Below are positions 1 to 7,497 of a DNA stretch of 23,765 nt, piece after piece. Positions within the stretch are counted from its first letter, which is position 1, and each line of letters begins with the position of its first letter. A model generated the notes under the pieces. The model was not told the origin of the DNA. It searched no databases and saw nothing but the letters and a program-made list of their open reading frames with translations. The position numbers and the translations under genes were made by a program. The stretch is from JALQUL01 sp040382935 (GTDB taxonomy: Bacteria; Pseudomonadota; Gammaproteobacteria; Burkholderiales; Burkholderiaceae_C): the NCBI GenBank assembly GCA_040382935.1, contig JBEIEP010000042.1, forward strand, positions 1 to 23,765. The letters run 5' to 3'.

Positions 1-546
1 CCCCCGTGCAGACGGGGATAGACCCCGGAGTGGTTGAAGTTGGTATACGCTCACGCAGGTTCCCCCGTGCAGACGGGGATAGACCCGGGCGCGACTGGTT
101 TACCAAGGTGGTAAGTCAGGTTCCCCCGTGCAGACGGGGATAGACCCCCAAATCCCGGTTCGGTCATGTATTTGTTTAGGGTTCCCCCGTGCAGACGGGG
201 ATAGACCCGCGGACAAGCCCGAACCAAAAGTAGTCTGCAAGGTTCCCCCGTGCAGACGGGGATAGACCCATATAAAGGGGAAGCGAAGCGCCTGTTACCG
301 GGGTTCCCCCGTGCAGACGGGGATAGACCCTCTAGTCGTGCAGTCTTGGCCTGCGTCATGCCGGTTCCCCCGTGCAGACGGGGATAGACCCAAGGAACGC
401 CTGCTTCTGGATGGCTGGACGCTGGTTCCCCCGTGCAGACGGGGATAGACCCAGCATGGCTCACTTCATCAACGCTCAAGGGCGTGGTTCCCCCGTGCAG
501 ACGGGGATAGACCCATAAAAAAAATGACCATTGGTCACTTATACGG

Positions 547-575
547 GGTTCCCCCGTGCAGACGGGGATAGACCT
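547..575 (+). repeat. Variant CRISPR repeat with terminal T
   Basis: This repeat matches the consensus except that its last base is T instead of C (it ends GATAGACCT). The following spacer, 576-607, overlaps another spacer of the array; in that second spacer the base just before the shared sequence is also T. This fits the I-E rule known from E. coli, in which the last base of the repeat comes with the incoming spacer. Confidence 0.9.
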
Positions 576-1705
576 TCGCGGGTCCACTGGCGAAAGTTGG
601 CAGAGAAGGTTCCCCCGTGCAGACGGGGATAGACCCAAATTTCTGAGGCGCTAGGCAAATATCACAAAGGTTCCCCCGTGCAGACGGGGATAGACCCCTC
701 TATTTGCAGCGGGTACTTTTTCATTTCGCGGTTCCCCCGTGCAGACGGGGATAGACCCCTGATTAGGTGGGCTAAATGCCAACAAGATACGGTTCCCCCG
801 TGCAGACGGGGATAGACCCCATACTAGACCCGTTTATGGGCAGCGGCACAAGGTTCCCCCGTGCAGACGGGGATAGACCCCGCCAAATTCATCAACGATG
901 CGCTCAGGCAATGGTTCCCCCGTGCAGACGGGGATAGACCCCCCGAAAGGGGAGAGTGCATTCTAGGCTTTTTGGTTCCCCCGTGCAGACGGGGATAGAC
1001 CCCCCATTTGGCGTCAGACTTATCCTGCCTCTTTGGTTCCCCCGTGCAGACGGGGATAGACCCCGTTGTCAAATGGGACTTATGCATTTCAAATAGGTTC
1101 CCCCGTGCAGACGGGGATAGACCCTATGAACCCAACCCCGGCACAAATCAAGGCAGGGTTCCCCCGTGCAGACGGGGATAGACCCTGTTGCAGCTTGGCC
1201 TTCAATTCGCGGATTGCGGTTCCCCCGTGCAGACGGGGATAGACCCCCGAATTCGCGGGTCCACTGGCGAAAGTTGGCGGTTCCCCCGTGCAGACGGGGA
1301 TAGACCCACCGTCGGGTCAATCGCAAAACCCCAATCAGCGGTTCCCCCGTGCAGACGGGGATAGACCCGGTTGCCGGTGTTGCTGGTGGTTTGGTTGGAC
1401 GGTTCCCCCGTGCAGACGGGGATAGACCCGCTACCTTGGCCGCCAACTGAACTGAACCCAAGGTTCCCCCGTGCAGACGGGGATAGACCCCGTAGGCGCT
1501 TATGGTGGTGATGCCATGCGAAGGTTCCCCCGTGCAGACGGGGATAGACCCATTGTGTTATAGTCGAATGATTAGTTTTAATGGGTTCCCCCGTGCAGAC
1601 GGGGATAGACCCAGCACCGCAGCGCCAAAAGTCCATCCGCATACGGTTCCCCCGTGCAGACGGGGATAGACCCATCTCTTTGCATTCAATGAGCCGATTT
1701 TGTGC

Positions 1706-1734
1706 GGTTCCCCCGTGCTCGCTGGGATAGGCCC
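1706..1734 (+). repeat. Degenerate CRISPR repeat (penultimate)
   Basis: The 5' half matches the consensus, but the centre reads GCTCGCTGGGAT and the end is AGGCCC, so the hairpin stem is broken. This is typical decay at the end of an array far from the leader. A crRNA processed from this repeat is unlikely to be efficient. Confidence 0.9.
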
Positions 1735-1766
1735 ATACCCATGTTCCCTCGTGGAACCGCACTGTA

Positions 1767-1795
1767 GGCTCCCCCGTGCATACGGGGATAAATCT
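1767..1795 (+). repeat. Degenerate terminal CRISPR repeat
   Basis: The last recognisable repeat starts GGCTCCCCCGTG. It keeps the 6-bp stem (CCCCGT, loop GCAT, ACGGGG), but its tag is changed to ATAAATCT. No repeat follows at the next expected position (about 1828), so this marks the end of the array. Confidence 0.88.
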
Positions 1796-1867
1796 GACTT
1801 TGACGGTGAATGGCCGGTTCCTGCCTTTGTTACCGCCCAAAAGCTAGGAGAATTCGCTTTTCAAGGC

Positions 1868-1951
1868 TTAATCATGAGCCAACGAACGCGTGTATCCAGT
1901 TGAGGGATTTGGTAGGGCTAAATCTGTATGTTTGGTCATGTTGGCGGTCAT
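1868..1951 (-). pseudogene. Short ORF after tacT, possibly a truncated gene start
   Basis: A 27-codon frame (MTANMTKHTDLALPNPS and on) begins 20 nt after the tacT stop and has a good Shine-Dalgarno sequence (AGAGGTGAT, about 6 nt before the ATG). It ends between the toxin gene and the CRISPR array. Its first codons closely match the end of the crotonase gene at 2787-3599 (AMTANITK). It may be a truncated start of a lost gene, a small extra gene of the TA operon, or a chance frame on a duplicated segment. I do not recognise a product. Confidence 0.3.
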
Positions 1952-1954
1952 GGC
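1938..1954. repeat. 17-bp direct repeat, copy 1 (beyond the tacAT module)
   Basis: ATGTTGGCGGTCATGGC is identical to 2818-2834, which lies inside the 3' end of the crotonase gene. Neighbouring bases are also similar. The two copies bracket the tacAT module and its operator. Confidence 0.75.
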
Positions 1955-1970
1955 ATCACCTCTGTGGAAC

Positions 1971-2456
1971 TTAAGTTCCCAACGGTAGATACAGCGCCAT
2001 GGGGTGATCGCGCAGGGCGATGAATCCGTAATGGAGGTAAAACGCCTTGGCCTGCTCACTCTTGGCGTCCACCAAAAGGGCAAAGGCCCCAACTTGCTTG
2101 CGGGCCTCTTGGCATCGGTTAACCGCACACCCCATTAATACCCGGCCTAAGCCTTGACCGCGCTGGTCAATGTGGGTGGCCAATCGCCCCATACGAAAAC
2201 AGGGCACAGGGTAGCGTGGCAGCGCTTTTTGGGCAGCATCGTCCAATTGGGTTGAATCGACTTGTGCCGCGCTCAGGCTGTAATAGCCAAGGATTTTGCT
2301 TGGCGCTTTTGAGTCAATCAGTACCCGAACGACGGCCACACCTTTTTTACTTTGTTGCGCGGCGTATCGGTGCAGGTAGTCGTCTAGCTCTTGAACACCA
2401 GATCGAAACGAATGCCTGTCATGCTGCTGAGGATCGAGTAGTCGCTCTTCAAGCAC
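1971..2456 (-). CDS. tacT: TacT-type GNAT acetyltransferase toxin
   Basis: The 161-residue product is a single GNAT domain of the class paired with DUF1778 antitoxins. Such toxins (TacT, AtaT, KacT) acetylate the amino group of aminoacyl-tRNA and block translation. The acetyl-CoA-binding motif is visible at about residues 98-104 (QRGQGLG), followed by FYLHYGF with Tyr140 in the position of the TacT catalytic tyrosine. The early SGVQELDDYLHRYAAQQ segment is also typical of the family. The gene starts inside the end of the antitoxin gene (8-nt overlap), so the two are translationally coupled. The length is normal and no lesion is seen, so it should be active unless neutralised. The specific tRNA target cannot be told from the sequence. 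Confidence 0.9.
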   Translation of the reverse strand: MLEERLLDPQQHDRHSFRSGVQELDDYLHRYAAQQSKKGVAVVRVLIDSKAPSKILGYYSLSAAQVDSTQLDDAAQKALPRYPVPCFRMGRLATHIDQRGQGLGRVLMGCAVNRCQEARKQVGAFALLVDAKSEQAKAFYLHYGFIALRDHPMALYLPLGT

Positions 2457-2718
2457 GTTTTACCTTTTGGGCGCTTGCCATGGCTTTTTGAAGCGCTGGA
2501 TTGGGCGTGAAAGCGGTGTTAAGTGCCTGCGAGAAGGCTGCAAAATCTTGGGTGGACAGGGTTATACGAGACTCCCGGTCTAGCAATTCTTGCGCCTTTT
2601 CTTTTGCTGCGGCACGTACAAATGCGGCCATGGTGGTGCCTGCGGCCGCGGCTGCCCTGGCCAGAAACTCTTTTTCAGCCTGTCCTAACGTCAGTTCGAA
2701 GCGGGCAGCAGTTGACAT
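2449..2718 (-). CDS. tacA: DUF1778 ribbon-helix-helix antitoxin
   Basis: This 89-residue protein has an N-terminal ribbon-helix-helix (ARFELTLGQAEKEFLARAA, about residues 5-45) and a C-terminal tail expected to wrap the toxin, as in TacA/AtaR. It lies first in the operon, before the GNAT toxin, which is the usual order. The ATG at 2718 has an AAGGA Shine-Dalgarno about 8 nt upstream. The operator at 2729-2768 lies immediately upstream, so the protein probably represses its own operon and the complex with TacT tunes repression. The tail is rich in Ala and Gln, as is common in the family. Confidence 0.9.
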   Translation of the reverse strand: MSTAARFELTLGQAEKEFLARAAAAAGTTMAAFVRAAAKEKAQELLDRESRITLSTQDFAAFSQALNTAFTPNPALQKAMASAQKVKRA

Positions 2719-2728
2719 GGTTGATCCT

Positions 2729-2768
2729 TTATACGGTGAAAATACGTATACGGAATTTTACCGTATAA
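2729..2768. promoter_or_regulatory. Palindromic operator/promoter of the tacAT operon
   Basis: A perfect 9-bp inverted repeat, TTATACGGT (2729-2737) and ACCGTATAA (2760-2768), flanks a smaller palindrome ATACGTAT (2742-2749). The motif TATACGG occurs three times: at 2730 and 2747 directly and at 2761 inverted. This sits 11 nt before the antitoxin start on the minus strand. A plausible -35 (TTGATT) and -10 (GTATAC, 17-nt spacing) lie within or beside it. Repeated short sites of this kind are what a ribbon-helix-helix autorepressor would bind; binding itself is inferred. Confidence 0.7.
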
Positions 2769-2786
2769 AATCAATTAACCATTCAC

Positions 2787-3599
2787 TTAATCCTTAAACA
2801 CCGGCGCACGCTTGGTTATGTTGGCGGTCATGGCCTCGGTCAAGTCTTGGCTCATCAGCATGGCGGCATTCCAGGTGGCGATGTAGTTGAGGCCGTCGGC
2901 TACGCTGTGGTCGCGGGCGTAGTTGAGCATTTCTTTGGTGCCGCGTATGGACAAAGGGGACTTGGCGGCGATGGTGGCGGCAATGGCTTGGACGCCTGCA
3001 TACAGGGCCTCGCGGCTTTCAAACACGCGGTTGACCAAGCCGATCTGCTGGGCCTCCTCAGCGCCCACCACGCGCCCGGTGTAGGCCAGTTCGCGGGTAA
3101 TACCTTGGCCCACCAGTTTGGGCAGGCGTTGTAGGGTGCCTACGTCGGCGGTCATGCCAATGTCGATTTCTTTAATGGTGAAGGTGGCGTCAAGGCTGCA
3201 GTAACGCATGTCGGCGCAGGTGATCAGGTCAATGCCGCCACCAATGCAGCCGCTGTGGATGGCCGCCAAAACCGGCTTGCGGCAACGCTCCAAACTGGTA
3301 AGGGTGTCTTGTAAATCCAATATCACGCGGCGCATGGCCTCGCGGGCACGGCCGTCGCAGTCGTTGGCAATTTGTTGGTTCATGCCCGCCATCATTTGCA
3401 GGTCTATCCCGGCCGTAAAGTAGCGCCCTTCGCCTTGCAAAATGGCCACGCGAATGGCAGGGGTGGCGTCTACCCACTCAAAGGCTTTGCGAATGTCCTG
3501 CCACATGGTGGCGTTGATGGCATTGGCTTTGTCGGGGCGATTGAGGCTGACGGTGGCCACGGGGCCATCGATGGTGATTTTGAGGGTTTCGAGTTGCAT
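2787..3599 (-). CDS. Delta3,5-delta2,4-dienoyl-CoA isomerase-type crotonase
   Basis: A crotonase-fold protein of 270 residues. Its active-site region (GCIGGGIDLITCADMRYC, then IKEIDIGMTADVGTLQRLPK) matches dienoyl-CoA isomerase (ECH1) rather than plain enoyl-CoA hydratase. Asp124, Glu144 and Asp152 have the same 20- and 8-residue spacing as rat ECH1 Asp176, Glu196 and Asp204. The enzyme would move the double bonds of 3,5-dienoyl-CoA to 2,4-dienoyl-CoA, the substrate of FadH next door, so the two genes form a route for unsaturated fatty acids with odd-position double bonds. The ATG at 3599 is chosen over an upstream TTG (3644) because AAGGAAG lies just before it and family similarity starts there. 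It begins 48 nt after the fadH stop, on the same strand. A general enoyl-CoA hydratase annotation is the alternative. Confidence 0.88.
   Translation of the reverse strand: MQLETLKITIDGPVATVSLNRPDKANAINATMWQDIRKAFEWVDATPAIRVAILQGEGRYFTAGIDLQMMAGMNQQIANDCDGRAREAMRRVILDLQDTLTSLERCRKPVLAAIHSGCIGGGIDLITCADMRYCSLDATFTIKEIDIGMTADVGTLQRLPKLVGQGITRELAYTGRVVGAEEAQQIGLVNRVFESREALYAGVQAIAATIAAKSPLSIRGTKEMLNYARDHSVADGLNYIATWNAAMLMSQDLTEAMTANITKRAPVFKD
2818..2834. repeat. 17-bp direct repeat, copy 2 (in the crotonase 3' end)
   Basis: Same 17 bp as 1938-1954. On the minus strand it encodes the residues around AMTANI near the C-terminus of the isomerase, so this copy is probably the original one. Confidence 0.75.
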
Positions 3600-3647
3600 G
3601 GGTGGCTTCCTTGGTGCTTGGGGGAGTGCGGTGTGGCTGTGCAAGGC

Positions 3648-6182
3648 TTAGGCCTTGCCACCCTTCATCATGGCGATGTAGGGGGCCAGGCGTTTGCCCA
3701 TTTCTTCGCCTAGGGCTTGCAGGCCGCTCATGGGGCGTACCATGACTTCGAAATCGACGATTTTGCCTTCGGGGTCAAACTGGATGAGGTCTATGCCTTT
3801 GAGGTCTTTGCCATTGACCTGGGCGCTAAATTCAAGCACCACGTTGTGGCCGTCGGCGCTGGCCAGTTCGCGGTGGTATTGGAAGTTTTCAAAGACCTGG
3901 GCCACGTTGGTCAGGATCACTTGCACGGCCTGGGCGCTGGGGTAGGGGGTGTGGGCCATGGGGGAGCGGAACACGGCTTTGCGGTGCAGGATGCTGGGCA
4001 GTTCACTCAGGTCTTGTGATGCGATCATGGTGTGCCACAGTGCCAAGCTGCTGGCCACTGCCGGGGGCAGGGTTTGGGCCAGGGTGGGAGGCGTAGATGC
4101 AGTGGTGCCCTCTACGGTAGCGCCTGATGATGGGGCCTGGGCTGGCGTGTTGCCAAACGCCAAGGCCAATTCGGTGCCCTGCTTGATGGCGCGTTTGGCA
4201 TCTAGCTCGGCGGCTTGGTCCGCGCCACCGATCAGGTGGACGGTGCAACCTGCTGCTTGTAGCTGGGCTTGCAAGGCGCGTTGTGGGTCTTGGCCTGCAC
4301 AGATCACCACGTTATCGACCGGCAGCACCGCGTCTTTGCCGCCCACGGTGATGTGCAAGCCTTGGTCGTCAATTTTGCGGTAGCTTACGCCGTTGATCAT
4401 TTCAACGCCACGATTTTTAAGCGATGTGCGGTGAATCCAACCCGTGGTTTTGCCAAGGCCGTCGCCCACTTTGCTTTCTTTGCGTTGCAGTAGGTAGATT
4501 TTGCGCGGCACAGCGGGGATGTGGGCCGGGGCCAATCCGCCTGCGCTGGTATAGGCCGTGTCTACCCCCCATTCAGCAAAGAACTTGGCGGGGTCTAGGC
4601 TGGGGCTGGTGCCCTCGTGCAACAGGTACTCGGCTGTATCAAAACCAATGCCGCCTGCACCTATCAGTGCCACGCTGTGGCCTACAGCTTTTTTGTCACG
4701 CAGCACGTCTAGGTAGCCCAGCACTTTGGGGTGGTCTATGCCCTCTGTGGCAGGCCGTCTTGGGGTCACGCCGGTGGCCAACACCACCTGCTTAAAGCCT
4801 TGCGTAACAAGGTCTTCTGCACTCACCATTTGGCCCAACTTCAGCTTAACCCCGGTAAGTTCAATTTGTTTAGCAAAGTAACGCAGGGTCTCGACAAATT
4901 CTTCTTTGCCGGGCACCTGCTTGGCCACGTTAAATTGCCCGCCAATCTCAGATGCGGCATCCAGCAAGGTCACATCAAAACCACGGGCCGCTGCCTCGGT
5001 GGCAAAGGCCAGGCCGGCCGGGCCTGCACCCACCACGGCGATGCTCTCTTTGCTGGGCGCAGGGGTGGTGACCATGAGGGTTTCGTGGCAGGCGCGGGGG
5101 TTGACCAAACACGAGGTGATTTTGCCGCCAAAGGTGTGGTCCAAACAGGCCTGGTTGCAGCCTATGCAGGTGTTGATTTGGTCGGCTTTGCCCTGTGCGG
5201 CTTTTTGCACAAACAAGGGGTCGGCCAAAAAGGGGCGGGCCATGCTCACCATATCGGCTTGGCCGCTGGCCAGCACCTGCTCGGCCACCTCGGGGGTGTT
5301 GATGCGGTTGGTGGCAATCAAGGGGATGCTGACCTTGCCTTTGAGTTGTTCGGTCACCCAAGCAAAGGCGGCGCGTGGCACTTTGGTGGCAATGGTGGGG
5401 ATGCGCGCCTCGTGCCAGCCGATGCCGGTGTTAAGGATGGTGACGCCTGCTTGTTCAAGTTCTTGTGCCAGTTGCACGACCTCTTCTTTGGTGGAGCCGC
5501 CCTCGACCAGATCCAGCATAGAGAGCCTAAAGATCAGGATGAAGTTGTCACCCACGCGGGCCCGGGTGCGCCGCACGATCTCTAGGGCAAAGCGAATGCG
5601 GTTGTCGTAGCTGCCACCCCATTCATCGTCGCGCTGGTTGGTTTGCTTGGCGATGAACTCGTTAATTAGGTAGCCCTCAGAGCCCATGATCTCTACACCG
5701 TCATAGCCCGCGCTTTGCGCCAGCGCTGCCGCGTTGGCGTAGTCGGCAATGGTTTGCTCCACCTCTGCACTGGTCAAGGCGTGGGGCCGAAACGGACTAA
5801 TAGGCGCTTTGATGGCGCTGGGGGCCACCAACTCGGGGTGATAGGCGTAACGGCCAAAGTGCAAAATTTGCATGCAAATCTTGCCACCTGCGGCGTGTAC
5901 CGCCTCGGTCACCACACGGTGTTTATCGGCCTCTTTTTGCGTGGTCATGGCGGCACCACCGGGCATGGGCCGTGCACGGTCGTTGGGGGCAATGCCGCCG
6001 GTCACGATCAAACCCACGCCCCCTTGGGCACGCTCGGCATAAAACGCTGCCATACGGGCAAAGCCGTCTTTGGCCTCTTCTAAACCCACGTGCATAGAAC
6101 CCATCAAGACGCGGTTTTTTAGCGTGGTAAAGCCCAGGTCTAGCGGGGCCAGCAAGTGGGGGTAGGGAAGGGAGGTGCTCAT
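3648..6182 (-). CDS. fadH: 2,4-dienoyl-CoA reductase with C-terminal SnoaL-like domain
   Basis: Residues 1 to about 676 are a complete FadH. There is an FMN TIM barrel with the active-site Tyr171 (SEGYLINEF) and His257 (GWHEARIPTIAT), a 4Fe-4S site at Cys339, 342, 346 and 358 (CIGCNQAC and the later ITSC), then FAD (VVGAGPAGLA) and NADPH (ALIGAGGIGF) binding folds. It reduces 2,4-dienoyl-CoA with NADPH so that beta-oxidation can continue. E. coli FadH is 672 residues; this one is 844. After a Pro/Ala/Thr-rich linker (about 677-712) come about 130 residues that look like a SnoaL/NTF2-like domain (VLEFSAQVNGKDLKGIDLIQF). The extension is in frame, with no stop or shift. ATG 6182 is preferred to TTG 6200 because TAGGA precedes it at proper spacing. 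It is probably cotranscribed with the isomerase downstream. Confidence 0.95.
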   Translation of the reverse strand: MSTSLPYPHLLAPLDLGFTTLKNRVLMGSMHVGLEEAKDGFARMAAFYAERAQGGVGLIVTGGIAPNDRARPMPGGAAMTTQKEADKHRVVTEAVHAAGGKICMQILHFGRYAYHPELVAPSAIKAPISPFRPHALTSAEVEQTIADYANAAALAQSAGYDGVEIMGSEGYLINEFIAKQTNQRDDEWGGSYDNRIRFALEIVRRTRARVGDNFILIFRLSMLDLVEGGSTKEEVVQLAQELEQAGVTILNTGIGWHEARIPTIATKVPRAAFAWVTEQLKGKVSIPLIATNRINTPEVAEQVLASGQADMVSMARPFLADPLFVQKAAQGKADQINTCIGCNQACLDHTFGGKITSCLVNPRACHETLMVTTPAPSKESIAVVGAGPAGLAFATEAAARGFDVTLLDAASEIGGQFNVAKQVPGKEEFVETLRYFAKQIELTGVKLKLGQMVSAEDLVTQGFKQVVLATGVTPRRPATEGIDHPKVLGYLDVLRDKKAVGHSVALIGAGGIGFDTAEYLLHEGTSPSLDPAKFFAEWGVDTAYTSAGGLAPAHIPAVPRKIYLLQRKESKVGDGLGKTTGWIHRTSLKNRGVEMINGVSYRKIDDQGLHITVGGKDAVLPVDNVVICAGQDPQRALQAQLQAAGCTVHLIGGADQAAELDAKRAIKQGTELALAFGNTPAQAPSSGATVEGTTASTPPTLAQTLPPAVASSLALWHTMIASQDLSELPSILHRKAVFRSPMAHTPYPSAQAVQVILTNVAQVFENFQYHRELASADGHNVVLEFSAQVNGKDLKGIDLIQFDPEGKIVDFEVMVRPMSGLQALGEEMGKRLAPYIAMMKGGKA

Positions 6183-6342
6183 GCGGGTTCCTACAGTCAA
6201 AAGGGAAGGGCCAAATGGGGTTCAGAGCGGATTATGCAGTGCGGCAACCCAAGGCACCAAACACCTATTCGCGCAGGGGACAGGCGGGCGGTATCCGGTG
6301 AATGGGTTGTGATTGAACAGGTCTTTAGATGTTTTGGTTGTT

Positions 6343-6397
6343 AACAAACAAAAACTCTGTCGTTCCACTTTTAAGCAATGGCTTTCAGAATCCGCCC
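6343..6397 (+). promoter_or_regulatory. Conserved 55-bp upstream element, copy 1 (before sbp)
   Basis: This stretch begins AACAAACAAAAA and ends AATCCGCCC, with GTCGTT and GGCTT between. The same elements in the same order and the same total length occur at 7498-7552 before the second binding-protein gene. It overlaps a perfect palindrome TTGTTAACAA at 6338-6347. It ends 31 nt before the sbp start codon, as expected for a promoter with an upstream activator site. CysB, the LysR-type sulfur-starvation activator, is the obvious candidate regulator, but this is inference. The wider 6183-6428 interval is the divergent promoter region shared with fadH. Confidence 0.6.
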
Positions 6398-6428
6398 ATC
6401 GCTACTTTTTATCTTGAAGGAAACCACC

Positions 6429-7445
6429 ATGAAACAACGTCGCCAACTTATTCAATCGCTTTTGTCTGCCGTGGTACTGGCCGCCGCCGGATGGGCCAAC
6501 GCCCAAGCGCCTGCACCCGTCACTTTGCTCAACGTGTCGTATGACCCCACACGGGAGTTGTACGCCGAGTTCAACGCTGCTTTTGCCAAACACTGGAAGG
6601 AAAAAACCGGGCAAGAGGTCTCCATCAAACAATCCCACGGCGGTTCTGGCAAACAGGCCCGCTCGGTGATTGACGGCAACGACGCCGATGTTGTGACGCT
6701 GGCCTTGGCGGGCGATATTGACGCCTTGCACAAAAACGGCGGCTTGATCCCTGCCGATTGGCAAAAACGTCTGCCGCATAACTCGGCCCCTTACACCTCG
6801 ACCATTGTGTTGGTGGTGCGCCAGGGCAACCCCAAAGGGATTAAAGACTGGGACGATTTGGTCAAGCCTGGCATTAGCGTGATTACGCCCAACCCCAAAA
6901 CCTCGGGCGGTGCGCGCTGGAACTATCTGGCCGCCTGGGAGTACGCCAAACGCAAATACGGTGGTGACGCCAAGGCCCGTGAGTTTGTAGCAGCCCTGTA
7001 CAAAAACGTGCCGGTGCTCGATACCGGTGCGCGTGGTTCGTCGGTGACTTTTGCCCAGCGCAACCAGGGCGATGTGTTTATCTCTTGGGAAAACGAGGCC
7101 CATCTGCTAGAGAAGGAATTTGGTAGCAAGGTGGACATTGTGTACCCCTCGATCAGCATACTGGCCGAGCCACCCGTTACGGTGGTGGACAAAAATGTGG
7201 ATAGAAAAGGCACGCGCAAGGTGGCTGAGGCCTATTTGAGCTACCTGTACACGGATGAGGGCCAAGACATTGCGGGCAAAAACTTTTACCGCCCTATCTC
7301 TGAAAAAGCACAGGCCAAGTACGTCAGGCAATTGCCCAAAATCCCAGTGTTCACCATTGAGCAGGCCTTTGGCGGCTGGGCCAAGGCCGACAAAGACCAC
7401 TTTGCCGACGGCGCTAGTTTTGACCAAATCTATTTAAAGAAGTAG
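6429..7445 (+). CDS. sbp: Periplasmic sulfate-binding protein (canonical)
   Basis: A 338-residue secreted binding protein with a signal peptide (about residues 1-25, cut after ANA). It matches the Sbp family along its length: LLNVSYDPTRELY at the mature start, QSHGGSGKQARSV, NPKTSGGARWNYLAAW, a GARGSSVTF loop, and WENEA with the sulfate-contacting Trp. It captures sulfate in the periplasm and delivers it to the CysT/CysW/CysA transporter encoded 1.2 kb downstream. The ATG at 6429 is chosen because GAAGGAAA precedes it and a signal peptide starts there; the frame is open further upstream. A related gene follows in tandem. Sulfate is the likely ligand because all pocket motifs are canonical; thiosulfate could also be bound. 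Confidence 0.95.
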   Translation: MKQRRQLIQSLLSAVVLAAAGWANAQAPAPVTLLNVSYDPTRELYAEFNAAFAKHWKEKTGQEVSIKQSHGGSGKQARSVIDGNDADVVTLALAGDIDALHKNGGLIPADWQKRLPHNSAPYTSTIVLVVRQGNPKGIKDWDDLVKPGISVITPNPKTSGGARWNYLAAWEYAKRKYGGDAKAREFVAALYKNVPVLDTGARGSSVTFAQRNQGDVFISWENEAHLLEKEFGSKVDIVYPSISILAEPPVTVVDKNVDRKGTRKVAEAYLSYLYTDEGQDIAGKNFYRPISEKAQAKYVRQLPKIPVFTIEQAFGGWAKADKDHFADGASFDQIYLKK

Positions 7446-7497
7446 CGGGCCTTGAAGCTTTTTTTGCGAAACCGCCTCTTTATAAATTTTAGTAATA

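Larger units (their letters stand above)
1..1795 (+). CRISPR. Type I-E-like CRISPR array (leader-distal part)
   Basis: Thirty copies of a 29-bp repeat alternate with 29 spacers, nearly all 32 nt (spacer 8 at 453-485 is 33 nt), giving a 61-bp period. The repeat begins GGTTCCCCCGTG and ends GGGGATAGACCC. It holds a perfect 6-bp stem (CCCCGT/ACGGGG, loop GCAG) and ends in an 8-nt tag ATAGACCC, which corresponds to the ATAAACCG 5' handle of E. coli I-E crRNA. That orientation means transcription runs on the + strand and the leader and newest spacers lie left of the window. The first repeat (1-25) lacks its first 4 bases because of the window edge. The last two repeats are degenerate, as expected at the old end. 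No cas gene is visible here. Proteins predicted inside the array (repeating PRLHGGT, SIPVCTGEP, GLSPSARGN) are repeat translations, not genes. The subtype is inferred from repeat sequence and spacer length only. Confidence 0.98.

Noticed and set aside
515..546. Spacer with the palindrome TGACCATTGGTCA as a regulatory site
   Set aside because: It is a spacer; the palindrome probably reflects an operator in the target element and has no evident role here.
51..1840. Several open frames of 87-212 codons across the left end, with repeated PRLHGGT and SIPVCTGEP
   Set aside because: They are translations of CRISPR repeats and spacers; the 61-bp periodicity explains them fully.
1700..1903. 67-codon frame over the end of the array
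   Set aside because: It covers two degenerate repeats and a spacer, with no family resemblance or good start signal.
3694..5610. Long plus-strand frames (up to 284 codons) opposite fadH
   Set aside because: They are antisense shadows of a well-recognised gene with high third-position GC; their proteins have no motif.
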